A DNA stretch of 64,000 nt from Stenotrophomonas aracearum (lineage in GTDB: Bacteria > Pseudomonadota > Gammaproteobacteria > Xanthomonadales > Xanthomonadaceae), in contig NZ_CP115543.1 of assembly GCF_031834615.1 (NCBI RefSeq), positions 1,871,001-1,935,000 of the forward strand, read 5' to 3'. Shown here in pieces: positions 1 through 8,727 of this stretch. The notes beneath the pieces were generated by a model. That model saw only the letters and a program-made list of their open reading frames with translations. It searched no databases and was not told the origin of the DNA. Position numbers and translations under genes: made by a program. Each line of letters begins with the position of its first letter. Position 1 is the first letter of the stretch.

Positions 1-1681
1 TGCGTATCTGCTCGGACGCGCGCAGCCACTGCAGCTGGGCGGCCAGGGCGCGGTCGCGCGGGCCCAGCCCGGCGGTGTCGATCAGCACCAGCTTGTAGTC
101 CTTCAGGCGCTCCAGCAGCTGGGCCAGGTCGCTGCCGCTGTTGGCTTCGTGCACCGCGATGCCGAGCTGGCGGCCGAAGCCGTACAGCTGTTCGCGGGCT
201 CCGATGCGGGCGGTGTCGGTGGTGACCAGGGCCACGTCGCGGGCGGCATGCGCTTCGGCGAAGCGCGAGGCCAGCTTGGCGATGGTGGTGGTCTTGCCGG
301 CACCGGTGGGACCGACCAGGGCGATCACGCCGCCGGCCTCGAGCGGGTCGACCGGGGCGATCGGCAGCTTCTTCGAGAGCAGGCCCAGCATCAGCCCGCG
401 GCCACGGTGGGCTTCGGTGTCCAGCGGGATCTGCAGGGCGACGTCGCGGCAGATGCCGGCGTCGAAGCCGTATTCGTCCATCAGGTCGAGCGCGGCGGCA
501 CGGACCGGCGAGCCGCGCAGGCGTTCGTCGGTGAAGCGGTTCATTTCGCGCTCGATCACGTGGCGCATGCCGGCCACTTCATGGCGCAGCTGGCGCAGTT
601 CCTCGTCGTCGCGGACCAGGGTGACCGGGACGGGTGCGGCGACCGGCGCGGCGGCAACCGGTTCCGGAGCAGTCACCCGCTCGGCTTCGGCGATCTCGGC
701 CGGCGCCGTCGGTTCGTTGGCGGCCTGCATGGCCGGCAGCGCCGGCGGGGCGATCATGATCGCCGCCACCGGGGCGACCGGAGCGATCGGCGCAACCGGC
801 GCAACCGGTGCAGCGGTCTCGATCATCACCATGGGAGCGGGCGGCACGAACACGGCGGAGTCGTCGATGTCCAGGCGCGCGGTGGCAGCTGCCGGGACCA
901 CCGGGACGGTTTCCCACAGCGGGGCGATCGGTGCGTCGAACGCGGCGCGCTGCATCTGTTGCGCGGGCATCTGCGGCAGCTGCGGCGGCAGGCTGCGGCC
1001 GGGCGGGGCGTGCATTTCGAACAGCGGGGCGTCGTCCTGCGGCGGGTCGATGATGAAGCGGGCGCGGTTGGACGGGGCCGGGGTGGCCGCGCGGGTCGGA
1101 GACGGTGCGTCTTCGATCGTTGGCCGGGCAGAGCCCGGCGTTACGTCGGACTGGGCGGCGTAAGCGGTTGCCGGGTTGGCAGCGTGGGCGGCGGCCTGTT
1201 CGACATTGAAGGGAGCGAAGATCTGTTCCGGCAGCGCGTCCAGGGTGCGGCGCGGTGCAACTGCCGCGCGGGCCAGGGTCGCGGCGAAACCGGGGCTGCC
1301 CGGCGGCGGCACGATTTCGTTGGCGGTGTCCAGGGTGCGGCCGGTGGCGCCGACGGCGGCGCGGGCCAGCGCAGCGACCGCCGAGGTGGTGGCGGCCACC
1401 GGCTCCGGCGCCGCTACCGGTGCCTTGCGGCGGGTGACGGCGGCGATCACCGCGTCGGCGGCATTGCGCGGGCGCGGGGCCGACGGCGGCGGGGCGACGT
1501 CCTTGCGGGCCGCTTCCAGTGCGCGCTGCACCGCGCCTTCGTCATAGTTCGCCGCGGCCACGATCTCCACGCCTTCCTCGATCCGGCGATTGGACAGGAT
1601 CACCGCATCGGGACCGTGTTCCTTGCGCACCAGGTTCATGGCCGAGCGCATATCGGGAGCGACGAAGCGTTTGATTTTCAT
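1..1681 (-). CDS. flhF: Flagellar GTPase FlhF, 3' part missing
   Basis: SRP-type GTPase that directs assembly of the polar flagellum at the cell pole. The ATG at 1681 begins MKIKRFVAPDMRSAM, typical of FlhF. A long Ala/Pro-rich, low-complexity linker (about residues 70-330) leads into the NG domain, with the P-loop GPTGAGKTT near residue 457 and the downstream DTA motif. The C-terminal end runs off the left edge of the window. It follows flhA on the same strand after about 150 bases. A GTAG palindrome lies inside the linker (about residues 180-187). The family is certain; only the end is missing. Confidence 0.95.
   Translation of the reverse strand, partial: MKIKRFVAPDMRSAMNLVRKEHGPDAVILSNRRIEEGVEIVAAANYDEGAVQRALEAARKDVAPPPSAPRPRNAADAVIAAVTRRKAPVAAPEPVAATTSAVAALARAAVGATGRTLDTANEIVPPPGSPGFAATLARAAVAPRRTLDALPEQIFAPFNVEQAAAHAANPATAYAAQSDVTPGSARPTIEDAPSPTRAATPAPSNRARFIIDPPQDDAPLFEMHAPPGRSLPPQLPQMPAQQMQRAAFDAPIAPLWETVPVVPAAATARLDIDDSAVFVPPAPMVMIETAAPVAPVAPIAPVAPVAAIMIAPPALPAMQAANEPTAPAEIAEAERVTAPEPVAAAPVAAPVPVTLVRDDEELRQLRHEVAGMRHVIEREMNRFTDERLRGSPVRAAALDLMDEYGFDAGICRDVALQIPLDTEAHRGRGLMLGLLSKKLPIAPVDPLEAGGVIALVGPTGAGKTTTIAKLASRFAEAHAARDVALVTTDTARIGAREQLYGFGRQLGIAVHEANSGSDLAQLLERLKDYKLVLIDTAGLGPRDRALAAQLQWLRASEQIR
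1122..1144 (-). repeat. SMAG-like GTAG palindrome inside flhF
   Basis: On the minus strand it reads GTAACGCCGGGCTCTGCCCGGC, one base off the GTAGCGCCGGGCTCTGCCCGGC form seen at 55254-55276. The stem is GCCGGGC/GCCCGGC. It is translated in frame as part of the FlhF linker. Confidence 0.75.
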
Positions 1682-1835
1682 GCTGTGGTACCGGGACGGA
1701 GTCTGGGGCTGGGGGGCGGAAGGGAGGCTCTGGTTGTCGGTGGTCTGCACGGTCCGGGGTTCCCTTCTTGTCCTGCTGCGGTGATGGCGAAATGGGTGTG
1801 TCTGTTTTCTGACGCGTTGCTGTCGGAGTTCCGGC

Positions 1836-3938
1836 TCAGCTGATCGTGCCGACCAGCTTCAAGCGCTTGTCTTCCGGCACCTCGCTGTAGGCCAGCACGG
1901 ACAGCGACGGAACGCTGTGGCGTACCAGCCGTGCCAGCGCGGCACGTACCGGACCGGGCACCAACACCACCGCGGGCTCGTTTTTCGCTTCCTGCTTGCC
2001 GACACATTCGGCCAGGCTCTGGTGCAGTCGCTCGGCGAGTCCGGGTTCCAGCGCTGCGCCGTTGCCCTGTGTGGACTCCTGCAAGACACGTTCCAATTGC
2101 GGGTTGAGGGTGAACACCGGCAGCTCCGCCGACATGCCGGCGATCTCCTGCACGATGAAACGGCCCAGCGCGTTGCGCACGGCGGCGGTGAGCACGCCCG
2201 GGTCTTGGCTGAGCGGTGCGTTTTCCACCAGCGACTCGGCGATCTTGCGCAGCTGGCGCACCGGGATGCGCTCGATCAGCAGGTTCTGCAGTACCCGCAC
2301 CACCACCGACAGTGGCAGCGCCTTGGGGGTGAGGTCTTCGACCAGCTTGGGCGCGCTCTTGGCCAGGTTGGCCAGCAGCTGCTGCACTTCCTCGTGGCCC
2401 AGCAGCTCCGGCGCGTGCTCGCGGATCAGGTGCGAGAGATGGGTGGCGACCACGGTGGCCGGGTCGACCACGGTGTAGCCCATCGATTCGGCGTGGGCGC
2501 GCTGATGCGGCTGGATCCAGGTGGCATCCAGGCCGAACGCGGGGTCCTTGCCGGCGATGCCTTCCAGTGCGCCGAGCGCGCTGCCCGGGTCCAGCGCCAG
2601 TTCGCGGTCCGGATGGATCTCTGCGGTGGCCACCGGCACGCCGTGGATCAGCAGGCGGTAGGCGGTGGCGCCCAGTTCCAGGTTGTCGCGGATGTGCACC
2701 GAGGGGATCAGGAAGCCGATGTCATGGGTGAGCTTGCGGCGCACGCCCTTGATCCGCGCCATCAGTTCGCCGCCCTGGTTCTTGTCCACCAGCGGGATCA
2801 GGCGGTAACCCACTTCCAGGCCGAGCGGATCGACCGGGCGCAGTTCGTCCCAGGTGAGTTCGGCGGTGGGCGAGGGCGTGCCGGCCGGCAGGCCGAGCGC
2901 GGTGGTCGGGCCGGACGCCGGCGCAGCGGCGGCCTGCTCGGCGACCTGGCTCTTCTTCCACAGCTTCCAGGCGATGAAGCCGAGGATGGCGGCCAGCGTC
3001 AAGAAGGCGACGTTGGGCATGCCCGGGACCAGGCCGACCAGGCCGAGGATCGCGGCGGCAATGGTCAGCGCACGGTGCTGGCCGAACACCTGGCCCATCA
3101 TGGCCTGGGCCATGTCCTGCGAGCGCGAGGCGCGGGTGACCAGCATCGCCACCGCCGAGGACACCAGCAGGGCCGGCAGCTGCGCCACCAGGCCGTCACC
3201 GATGGAGAGCAGGGTGTAGGTGGCTGCGGCTTGGCCGAACGGCATGCCGTGCTGGAGCACGCCCACGGCCAGGCCGCCGAGCATGTTGATGAACAGGATC
3301 AGGATGCCGGCGATGGCGTCGCCGCGGATGAACTTGCTGGCACCGTCCATCGCGCCGTAGAAGTCGGCTTCCTCGCGGACTTCTTCACGACGGACCTTGG
3401 CTTCCTCGCGCGTCAGCAAACCGGCGTTGAGGTCGGCGTCGATCGCCATCTGCTTGCCGGGCATGGCGTCGAGGATGAAGCGCGCGGTCACTTCGGAGAC
3501 GCGCCCGGCGCCCTTGGTGATGACCACGAAGTTGATGATGGTCAGGATCGCGAAGACCACGATGCCGACCGCGTAGTTGCCGCCGATCACGAATTCGCCG
3601 AACGCGGCAATCACCTTGCCGGCCGCGTCGTGGCCGTTCTGGCCGTTGAGCAGGATCACGCGGGTGGAGGCCACGTTCAGCGCCAGCCGCAGCATGGTGG
3701 TGATCAGCAGCACGATCGGGAAGATGGTGAAGTCCAGCGGGCGCTTCACGTACACCACCGCCAGCAGCACCATCAGCGAGATGGCGATGTTGAAGGTGAA
3801 CAGCGCGTCCAGCACCGGCGCGGCCAGCGGCACCACGACCATGGCCAGCAGGGCCAGCACGATCAGCGGGGCGCCCAGGCCCTGGCGGATCATGTCCAGG
3901 GCGCGGCGGGTGTTCATGCCAGCGGGCTGGGCGCTCAC
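1836..3938 (-). CDS. flhA: Flagellar export gate protein FlhA
   Basis: Inner-membrane component of the flagellar type III export gate that docks chaperone-substrate complexes. At 700 residues it has the usual family length. The N-terminal half (to about residue 330) is membrane-spanning and holds the FHIPEP signature RLALNVASTRVIL; the C-terminal half is the cytoplasmic export domain. The start used is GTG at 3938, overlapping the flhB stop by 4 bases (GTGA); an in-frame ATG seven codons later is possible. Translational coupling to flhB is implied. Family assignment is secure. Confidence 0.97.
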   Translation of the reverse strand: MSAQPAGMNTRRALDMIRQGLGAPLIVLALLAMVVVPLAAPVLDALFTFNIAISLMVLLAVVYVKRPLDFTIFPIVLLITTMLRLALNVASTRVILLNGQNGHDAAGKVIAAFGEFVIGGNYAVGIVVFAILTIINFVVITKGAGRVSEVTARFILDAMPGKQMAIDADLNAGLLTREEAKVRREEVREEADFYGAMDGASKFIRGDAIAGILILFINMLGGLAVGVLQHGMPFGQAAATYTLLSIGDGLVAQLPALLVSSAVAMLVTRASRSQDMAQAMMGQVFGQHRALTIAAAILGLVGLVPGMPNVAFLTLAAILGFIAWKLWKKSQVAEQAAAAPASGPTTALGLPAGTPSPTAELTWDELRPVDPLGLEVGYRLIPLVDKNQGGELMARIKGVRRKLTHDIGFLIPSVHIRDNLELGATAYRLLIHGVPVATAEIHPDRELALDPGSALGALEGIAGKDPAFGLDATWIQPHQRAHAESMGYTVVDPATVVATHLSHLIREHAPELLGHEEVQQLLANLAKSAPKLVEDLTPKALPLSVVVRVLQNLLIERIPVRQLRKIAESLVENAPLSQDPGVLTAAVRNALGRFIVQEIAGMSAELPVFTLNPQLERVLQESTQGNGAALEPGLAERLHQSLAECVGKQEAKNEPAVVLVPGPVRAALARLVRHSVPSLSVLAYSEVPEDKRLKLVGTIS

Positions 3939-5065
3939 GGGCGGCCTCCCTTGCCGAACTCATCCACGTCGATGCTGGGCGCGGCCGGCATCGGCCCGCC
4001 CCGCCAGGTGCGCAGCTGGTAGACGTAGGACAGCACCTGGGCGACGGCCGAATACAGTCTCACGGGAATTTCCTTTCCAAGTTGACCTTCCCGATACAAG
4101 GCGCGTGCCAAAGGCGGGGCCGAGACGATGGCGACCTTGTTGCCGTCGGCCACTTCACGGATGCGCAGGGCGGTTTCGTCCACGCCCAGGGCCACCACGG
4201 TGGGGGCGCCCATCCTGCCGCCGTCGTATTTGAGGGCGACGGCATAGTGGGTCGGGTTGACCACGACCACGTCGGCGGTGGGCACCGCTTCCATCATCCG
4301 GCGGTTGGCCAGCTGCTGCTGCATCTGCCGGATGCGGCCCTTCACTTCCGGGCTGCCCTCGCTTTCCTTCATTTCCCGGCGCAGCTCTTCACGGGTCATC
4401 TTCAGCTTGCGCATCCAGTTCCAGCGCTGGTACGGGGCGTCGATGGCAGCCAGCAGCATCATGGCGCCACCGGTGGCCAGCATCAGCTTCAGGGTGAAGC
4501 CCAGGCCGTTGACGATGGCCGCTTCCAGCGGCTGGTGGACCAGGTCGCGCAGCGGGCGGATCCCGTGCCAGACCACCAGCCCGGCGGCAGCGCCGACGAA
4601 CAGGATGCGCAGCAGCGACTTGATGAACTCGGCGATGGCCTCGGCGCCGTACAGGCGCTTCATGCCGGCCATCGGGCTGAGCCGGTTGAACTGGGGCATC
4701 AGCGACTTGTTCGACCAGCGCAGCCCGCCCATCGCCACCGGCGCCAGGAAACTGGCCAGCAGGCAGATCAGCAGCAACGGCCACATCGCCAGCATCAGCT
4801 GCAGGAACAGGTGGCCGAAGTGGCTGAACAGGCCGTTGGGTTCGAAGCGAAGGCCGGCCTCCGGGCTGAGCGCGGACTTCATCCAGGCCTTGCCGCCGGC
4901 CGCCATACTCCCGGAAAACGCCATCAGCGCCAGCACCGAGGCGCCGAACACGGCGGCCGTCGCCAGTTCGCGCGAACGCGGGATGTTGCCCTCTTCACGG
5001 GCATCGCGCAGGCGTTTTTCGGTAGGTTGTTCGGTCTTTTCGCCGGCTTCTTCGTTTTCGGACAT
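3935..5065 (-). CDS. flhB: Flagellar export switch protein FlhB
   Basis: Export-gate protein that switches substrate class from rod/hook to filament after self-cleavage. It has 376 residues, a charged N-terminus, four predicted membrane segments (about residues 35-210) and the autocleavage site NPTH at residues 270-273. It is first in a flhB-flhA-flhF run, with 4-base overlap to flhA. A sigma-54-like site lies just upstream at 5100-5115. Confidence 0.97.
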   Translation of the reverse strand: MSENEEAGEKTEQPTEKRLRDAREEGNIPRSRELATAAVFGASVLALMAFSGSMAAGGKAWMKSALSPEAGLRFEPNGLFSHFGHLFLQLMLAMWPLLLICLLASFLAPVAMGGLRWSNKSLMPQFNRLSPMAGMKRLYGAEAIAEFIKSLLRILFVGAAAGLVVWHGIRPLRDLVHQPLEAAIVNGLGFTLKLMLATGGAMMLLAAIDAPYQRWNWMRKLKMTREELRREMKESEGSPEVKGRIRQMQQQLANRRMMEAVPTADVVVVNPTHYAVALKYDGGRMGAPTVVALGVDETALRIREVADGNKVAIVSAPPLARALYREGQLGKEIPVRLYSAVAQVLSYVYQLRTWRGGPMPAAPSIDVDEFGKGGRP

Positions 5066-5099
5066 CGTGAGCGGGTACCGGAAGGGTCACCCGGGGTGG

Positions 5100-5115
5100 T
5101 GCAAGAACTGTTCCG
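5100..5115 (-). promoter_or_regulatory. Possible sigma-54 promoter of flhB
   Basis: The minus strand reads CGGAACAGTTCTTGCA. GG and GC are separated by the required 10 bases and the -12 box TTGCA is perfect, but the -24 box differs from TGGCACR at two places. It lies 35 bases upstream of the flhB start. Confidence 0.5.
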
Positions 5116-5147
5116 TTGTGGGACGGCGACGGCCTTCTTCGTTGGTT

Positions 5148-5210
5148 GTCATGCCCGAACCGGACGCGGGAAACTCACGTGCGGGCGATTGGGATGCGAC
5201 CCTACCAAGG
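5148..5210. repeat. 62-base direct repeat, copy 1, ending in a GTAG element
   Basis: This stretch matches 6223-6285 in the same orientation with roughly ten differences. Its right end (5186-5205) is a minus-oriented GTAG element reading GTAGGGTCGCATCCCAATCG. The two copies flank the DMT transporter gene. Confidence 0.7.
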
Positions 5211-5285
5211 CGGGATCCGCGCAGCCGCGGTGGCGGGACAGACGCGGTGATGCGACCCTGCAGGGCTGAATGCCTGGGGTCTCCG

Positions 5286-6113
5286 ATGTCGCTTACCCTC
5301 TTTCTCGTCGTGCTGTTCGCCGGTCTGCTTCACGCCAGCTGGAATGCCATCGTCAAACGCGGCAGCGATACGCTGCTGACGACGATTTTGGTGACGGGGG
5401 CGGCCGCGCTGATTTCGGCGCTGCTGCTGCCGTGGGTGGCCGCGCCGCACCCGCGCAGCTGGCCGTGGCTGGCGGCGTCGACCGTGCTGCAGGCGGGGTA
5501 CTACGTGCTGGTGGCACGTACCTACCGGATGACCGACATGAGTGCGGCGTACCCGTTGATGCGGGGGTGTGCGCCCATCGTGGTGGCGGTGGTGGCTGCA
5601 CTGCTGCTGGGGGAGCACCTTGCGGCCGGGGCGTGGATGGGGATCGTGCTGGTGTGCGGGGGCATCCTGTGCATGGCGCATGGGATCCAGCGGCAGCATC
5701 TGTGGCGGCCGCTGCTCAATGCGGGGGTGATTGCGACCTACACGCTGGTGGATGCGTACGGCGCGCGCCAGTCGGGGTCGGCGCTCGGCTACACCTTGTG
5801 GCTATTCCTGTTGTCAGGCTTGCCGTTGCCGATCTGGGCGCTGTGGGCGCGTTCGCCGCGGCTGGTGGGATATGCGCGTGCCAACTGGCACTACGGGCTG
5901 GTCGGGGGTATCGGGACGCTGACCTCGTATGGCCTGGCGCTGTGGGCCATGACCCAGGCGCCGGTGGCGATGGTGTCTGCGCTGCGCGAAACCTCGATCG
6001 TGTTCGCGGTGATCATTTCCGCGTTCGTGCTGCGCGAGCGGGTAAGGCGGCAACGGTGGCTGGCGGCCGGGCTGATCGTGGTGGGAGTGGGCGTGCTGCG
6101 GTTCGCAGGTTAG
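5286..6113 (+). CDS. DMT-superfamily (EamA-like) membrane transporter
   Basis: A 275-residue hydrophobic protein with about ten membrane segments in two homologous halves, as in EamA/DMT permeases that export or import small metabolites. The substrate cannot be told from sequence. The start ATG at 5286 gives MSLTLFLVVLFAGLLHASWN, where the N-terminal HASWNAI-type motif is common in the family. It is on the opposite strand to its flagellar neighbours and is flanked by 62-base direct repeats, so it looks like an unrelated passenger gene in the locus. Confidence 0.9.
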   Translation: MSLTLFLVVLFAGLLHASWNAIVKRGSDTLLTTILVTGAAALISALLLPWVAAPHPRSWPWLAASTVLQAGYYVLVARTYRMTDMSAAYPLMRGCAPIVVAVVAALLLGEHLAAGAWMGIVLVCGGILCMAHGIQRQHLWRPLLNAGVIATYTLVDAYGARQSGSALGYTLWLFLLSGLPLPIWALWARSPRLVGYARANWHYGLVGGIGTLTSYGLALWAMTQAPVAMVSALRETSIVFAVIISAFVLRERVRRQRWLAAGLIVVGVGVLRFAG

Positions 6114-6134
6114 TTCGGGGGTCGCGCACCTCGG

Positions 6135-6159
6135 GTAGGGTCGGTCCCCAGACGACCGC
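6135..6159 (+). repeat. GTAG element (GTAGGGTCGG subfamily)
   Basis: It reads GTAGGGTCGGTCCCCAGACG and continues CACC-like to the end, and is nearly identical to the element at 13172-13196. With 6260-6280 it forms an inverted pair downstream of the transporter gene. Confidence 0.7.
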
Positions 6160-6222
6160 ACGGAACGGTTCCACGTTCTGTAACGCATGACCATCGAACG
6201 GCAAGAGCCGTTTCCGTCCCAA

Positions 6223-6285
6223 GGTCATGCCCAATCGGGCGCGGGCAATTTACGTGCAGTCGATTGGGATGCGACCCTACCAAGG
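6223..6285. repeat. 62-base direct repeat, copy 2, ending in a GTAG element
   Basis: Second copy of the repeat at 5148-5210. The minus-oriented GTAG element occupies 6260-6280. The rest of 6114-6375 contains only these repeats and the GTAG palindrome at 6347-6369; no gene or clear promoter is visible there. Confidence 0.7.
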
Positions 6286-6346
6286 CCACAGCACAGTCCA
6301 AAGCAGCGTCCAACGCCGGTGTCACGCCGCAGATCGGCACGGCCGG

Positions 6347-6369
6347 GTAGAGCCACGCCCTGCGTGGCT
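6347..6369 (+). repeat. SMAG-like GTAG palindrome
   Basis: Reads GTAGAGCCACGCCCTGCG and closes with TGGCT: an AGCCACGC/GCGTGGCT hairpin headed by GTAG. The same sequence occurs at 21431-21453 and, inverted, at 56930-56952. It lies just past the stop of the MHYT-GGDEF-EAL gene. Confidence 0.85.
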
Positions 6370-6375
6370 GCGCCC

Positions 6376-8517
6376 TCAGTCCAGGAAATGCCCGCCTTGG
6401 CTGGCCTGCAGTTCCGATGCGACCACCATGCGCGGTCGCGGCAGGTCGTGCAGCTGCATGAAGCGCTCCGGGTCGACCGGGCGGCCGAGCAGGTAGCCCT
6501 GCAGGAAATCACAGCCCAGCCGTTCCAGGTAGGCGCGCTGGCCGGCGGTTTCCACGCCTTCGGCGACGATGTCCATGTCCAGCGCGTGGCCGAGCGCCAC
6601 GATGGCCGAAACGATGACTACGTCTTCGGAGCTGTTCTCAAGATCGCGCACGAAGGCGTGGTCGATCTTGATCTCGGTGGCTGGCAGGCGCTTGAGGTAC
6701 AGCAGGCTGGAGTAACCGGTGCCGAAGTCGTCGATGGAAATGCCCACGCCCAGCCGCGCCAGCGACTGCAGCAGGCGCAGGCTGGTCTCGGTGTCGCGCA
6801 TCACCGCGCTTTCGGTAATCTCCAGGACCAGCCGGCGCGGTTCCACCCGATGGATCTCCAGCGCGTCGCTCACTTCCTGCAGCAGGTGAGGGGAACCGAA
6901 CTGGATCGGGGAAAGGTTCACCGACACCGACCAGGTGTCGTGCCCGGCGTCGTGCCAGCGCCGAAGCTGCCGGCAGGCTTCATTCAATGCCCAGCGGCCG
7001 ATGTCGTTGATCACGCCGCTGCGCTCGGCCAGGCGGATGAAGCGGTCCGGTGGAATCAGCCCCTGTTCGGGATGTTGCCAGCGGATCAATGCCTCGGCAC
7101 CGCTCACCTGATGGGTGCTGACGCGTACCTTGGGCTGGTACTGCAGGAACAGCTGGTTCAGTTCGATGGCGCGGCGCAGGTCGGCCAGCAGGCGGAACTG
7201 CTGTTCGGCGCTGTCGCTCATCCACTCGGCAAACACCACGTAGGCGTTGCGGCCCGCTTCCTTGGCCTGGTACATCGCCGCGTCGGCGTAGCCCATCAGC
7301 TGGCGCTCGGTGGCGGCGTGATCGGGGCAGATCGCGATGCCGATGCTGGCGGTGACCTGCAGCTCATGACCCGGCACGAGGTTGCCCTTGCCGATCGACT
7401 GGATGATCCGGTTGGCCACGGTGGACACGTCTTCGTCGTTTTCGATGCCGACCACCAGCACGAATTCGTCCCCACCCAGGCGTGCCAGCACGTCGGTCGG
7501 GCGCAGCAGCTGGCGGGTGCGCGAGGCCACGGCGACCAGCAGCGAGTCTCCGGTCTGGTGCCCGTAGGCGTCGTTGACCTGCTTGAAGCCGTCCAGGTCC
7601 ATGAACATCACCGCGAAGCGGCCACCGCGCAGCTCGGCGTCGACCAGGGCCTGGTCGATGTGCTGCTGCAGCAGCAGGCGGTTGGGCAGGTGGGTCAGCG
7701 GGTCGTGCAGGGCGGCCTGGCTCAGTTCGGCTTCGGCGTCGTCCAGCGAGCTGCGCAGGCGCTGGTTGCGTATGCGCAGCAGCTGCGCCTGCTGGCGCTG
7801 GTCCAGCCAGGACACCAGCAGCACCACGGCCAGGATGCCGATGGTCAGCACCATCACCAGCGCACCCAGCCACTGGGTCTGCAGGCCGTCACCGGCGGCG
7901 GCGCCACACACGCTGTTGGCCGGGAACTGCGCGGCGGCCATGCCGGTGTAGTGCATGCCGACGATGGCCACGCCGAGCAGCACGGCGGGCACGATCCGGT
8001 GATGCAGGCGGGTGTCGTTGTGGCGCAGGCGGAACGCGACGAACAGCGCCACCCACGACGCGGCGACCGCGACCATCACCGAGAGGATGAACCAGCCACT
8101 GTGATACTCGATGCCGGGCCGCATCAACATCGCCGACATGCCGATGTAATGCATGCTGGCGATGCCGCAGCCCATCAGCAGCCCGCCCAATGCCAGCCGC
8201 GAATGCGGCAGGGTCGGGCGCGAAACCAGCCAGAGGGCGAAGATCGACGATGCGATGGCGGCCAGAAGTGAGGCAGCGGTCAGGCCGAGGTCATACCCGA
8301 GGGGAATCGGCAGACGGAAGGCCAGCATGCCGATGAAATGCATCGACCAGATGCCCAGGCCCATGGCGCAGCCGCCGCCGAACAGCCACAGCACGCTGAT
8401 GCGCGAGGAGGGCGCGGTGGTGACCCGGTTGGCCATGTCCAGCGCGGTGAAGGACGCGAGGATGGCGACCAGGAGCGAGACTACGACCAACCACGGGGTG
8501 TAACTGCCGATAAGCAT
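6376..8517 (-). CDS. MHYT-GGDEF-EAL membrane protein (cyclic-di-GMP turnover)
   Basis: A 713-residue inner-membrane signalling protein. The N-terminus carries the seven-helix MHYT sensor, with MHF at 59-61, MHY at 122-124 and MHY at 188-190; this family is proposed to bind a metal and sense a diatomic gas. A GGDEF domain with intact motif (348-352) and an EAL domain (475-477) follow; the EAL domain keeps the ITES, DDFGTG, KID and AEGVET motifs, so both synthesis and hydrolysis of cyclic di-GMP are possible. The start at 8517 is chosen because GGGAGGAG lies just upstream and because MHYT proteins begin this way. It lies between flhB and fliR. Confidence 0.93.
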   Translation of the reverse strand: MLIGSYTPWLVVVSLLVAILASFTALDMANRVTTAPSSRISVLWLFGGGCAMGLGIWSMHFIGMLAFRLPIPLGYDLGLTAASLLAAIASSIFALWLVSRPTLPHSRLALGGLLMGCGIASMHYIGMSAMLMRPGIEYHSGWFILSVMVAVAASWVALFVAFRLRHNDTRLHHRIVPAVLLGVAIVGMHYTGMAAAQFPANSVCGAAAGDGLQTQWLGALVMVLTIGILAVVLLVSWLDQRQQAQLLRIRNQRLRSSLDDAEAELSQAALHDPLTHLPNRLLLQQHIDQALVDAELRGGRFAVMFMDLDGFKQVNDAYGHQTGDSLLVAVASRTRQLLRPTDVLARLGGDEFVLVVGIENDEDVSTVANRIIQSIGKGNLVPGHELQVTASIGIAICPDHAATERQLMGYADAAMYQAKEAGRNAYVVFAEWMSDSAEQQFRLLADLRRAIELNQLFLQYQPKVRVSTHQVSGAEALIRWQHPEQGLIPPDRFIRLAERSGVINDIGRWALNEACRQLRRWHDAGHDTWSVSVNLSPIQFGSPHLLQEVSDALEIHRVEPRRLVLEITESAVMRDTETSLRLLQSLARLGVGISIDDFGTGYSSLLYLKRLPATEIKIDHAFVRDLENSSEDVVIVSAIVALGHALDMDIVAEGVETAGQRAYLERLGCDFLQGYLLGRPVDPERFMQLHDLPRPRMVVASELQASQGGHFLD

Positions 8518-8682
8518 GCTGACTCCTCCCTGGCGTACGCAGCAGACTGCACTGACCAGCACGCGCGCATGGCGATGCCGGCTGCTCCGGCACGTTCCCC
8601 CTGCCGTAGGCGCATGAGACGACAGGGGTGGGGGCGAAAGCAAGCGCAAAAACGGCCAAATTTCATGTGGAAATCACACGAA

Positions 8683-8698
8683 GATGACGTTTTTCACA
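8683..8698 (-). promoter_or_regulatory. Possible CRP/Clp-type site
   Basis: The minus strand reads TGTGAAAAACGTCATC, eight of ten matches to TGTGA-N6-TCACA. It lies about 165 bases upstream of the MHYT-GGDEF-EAL start. This is a weak prediction. Confidence 0.3.
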
Positions 8699-8727
8699 TA
8701 CTCAACGGTATGTCACCGCGCTCGACA

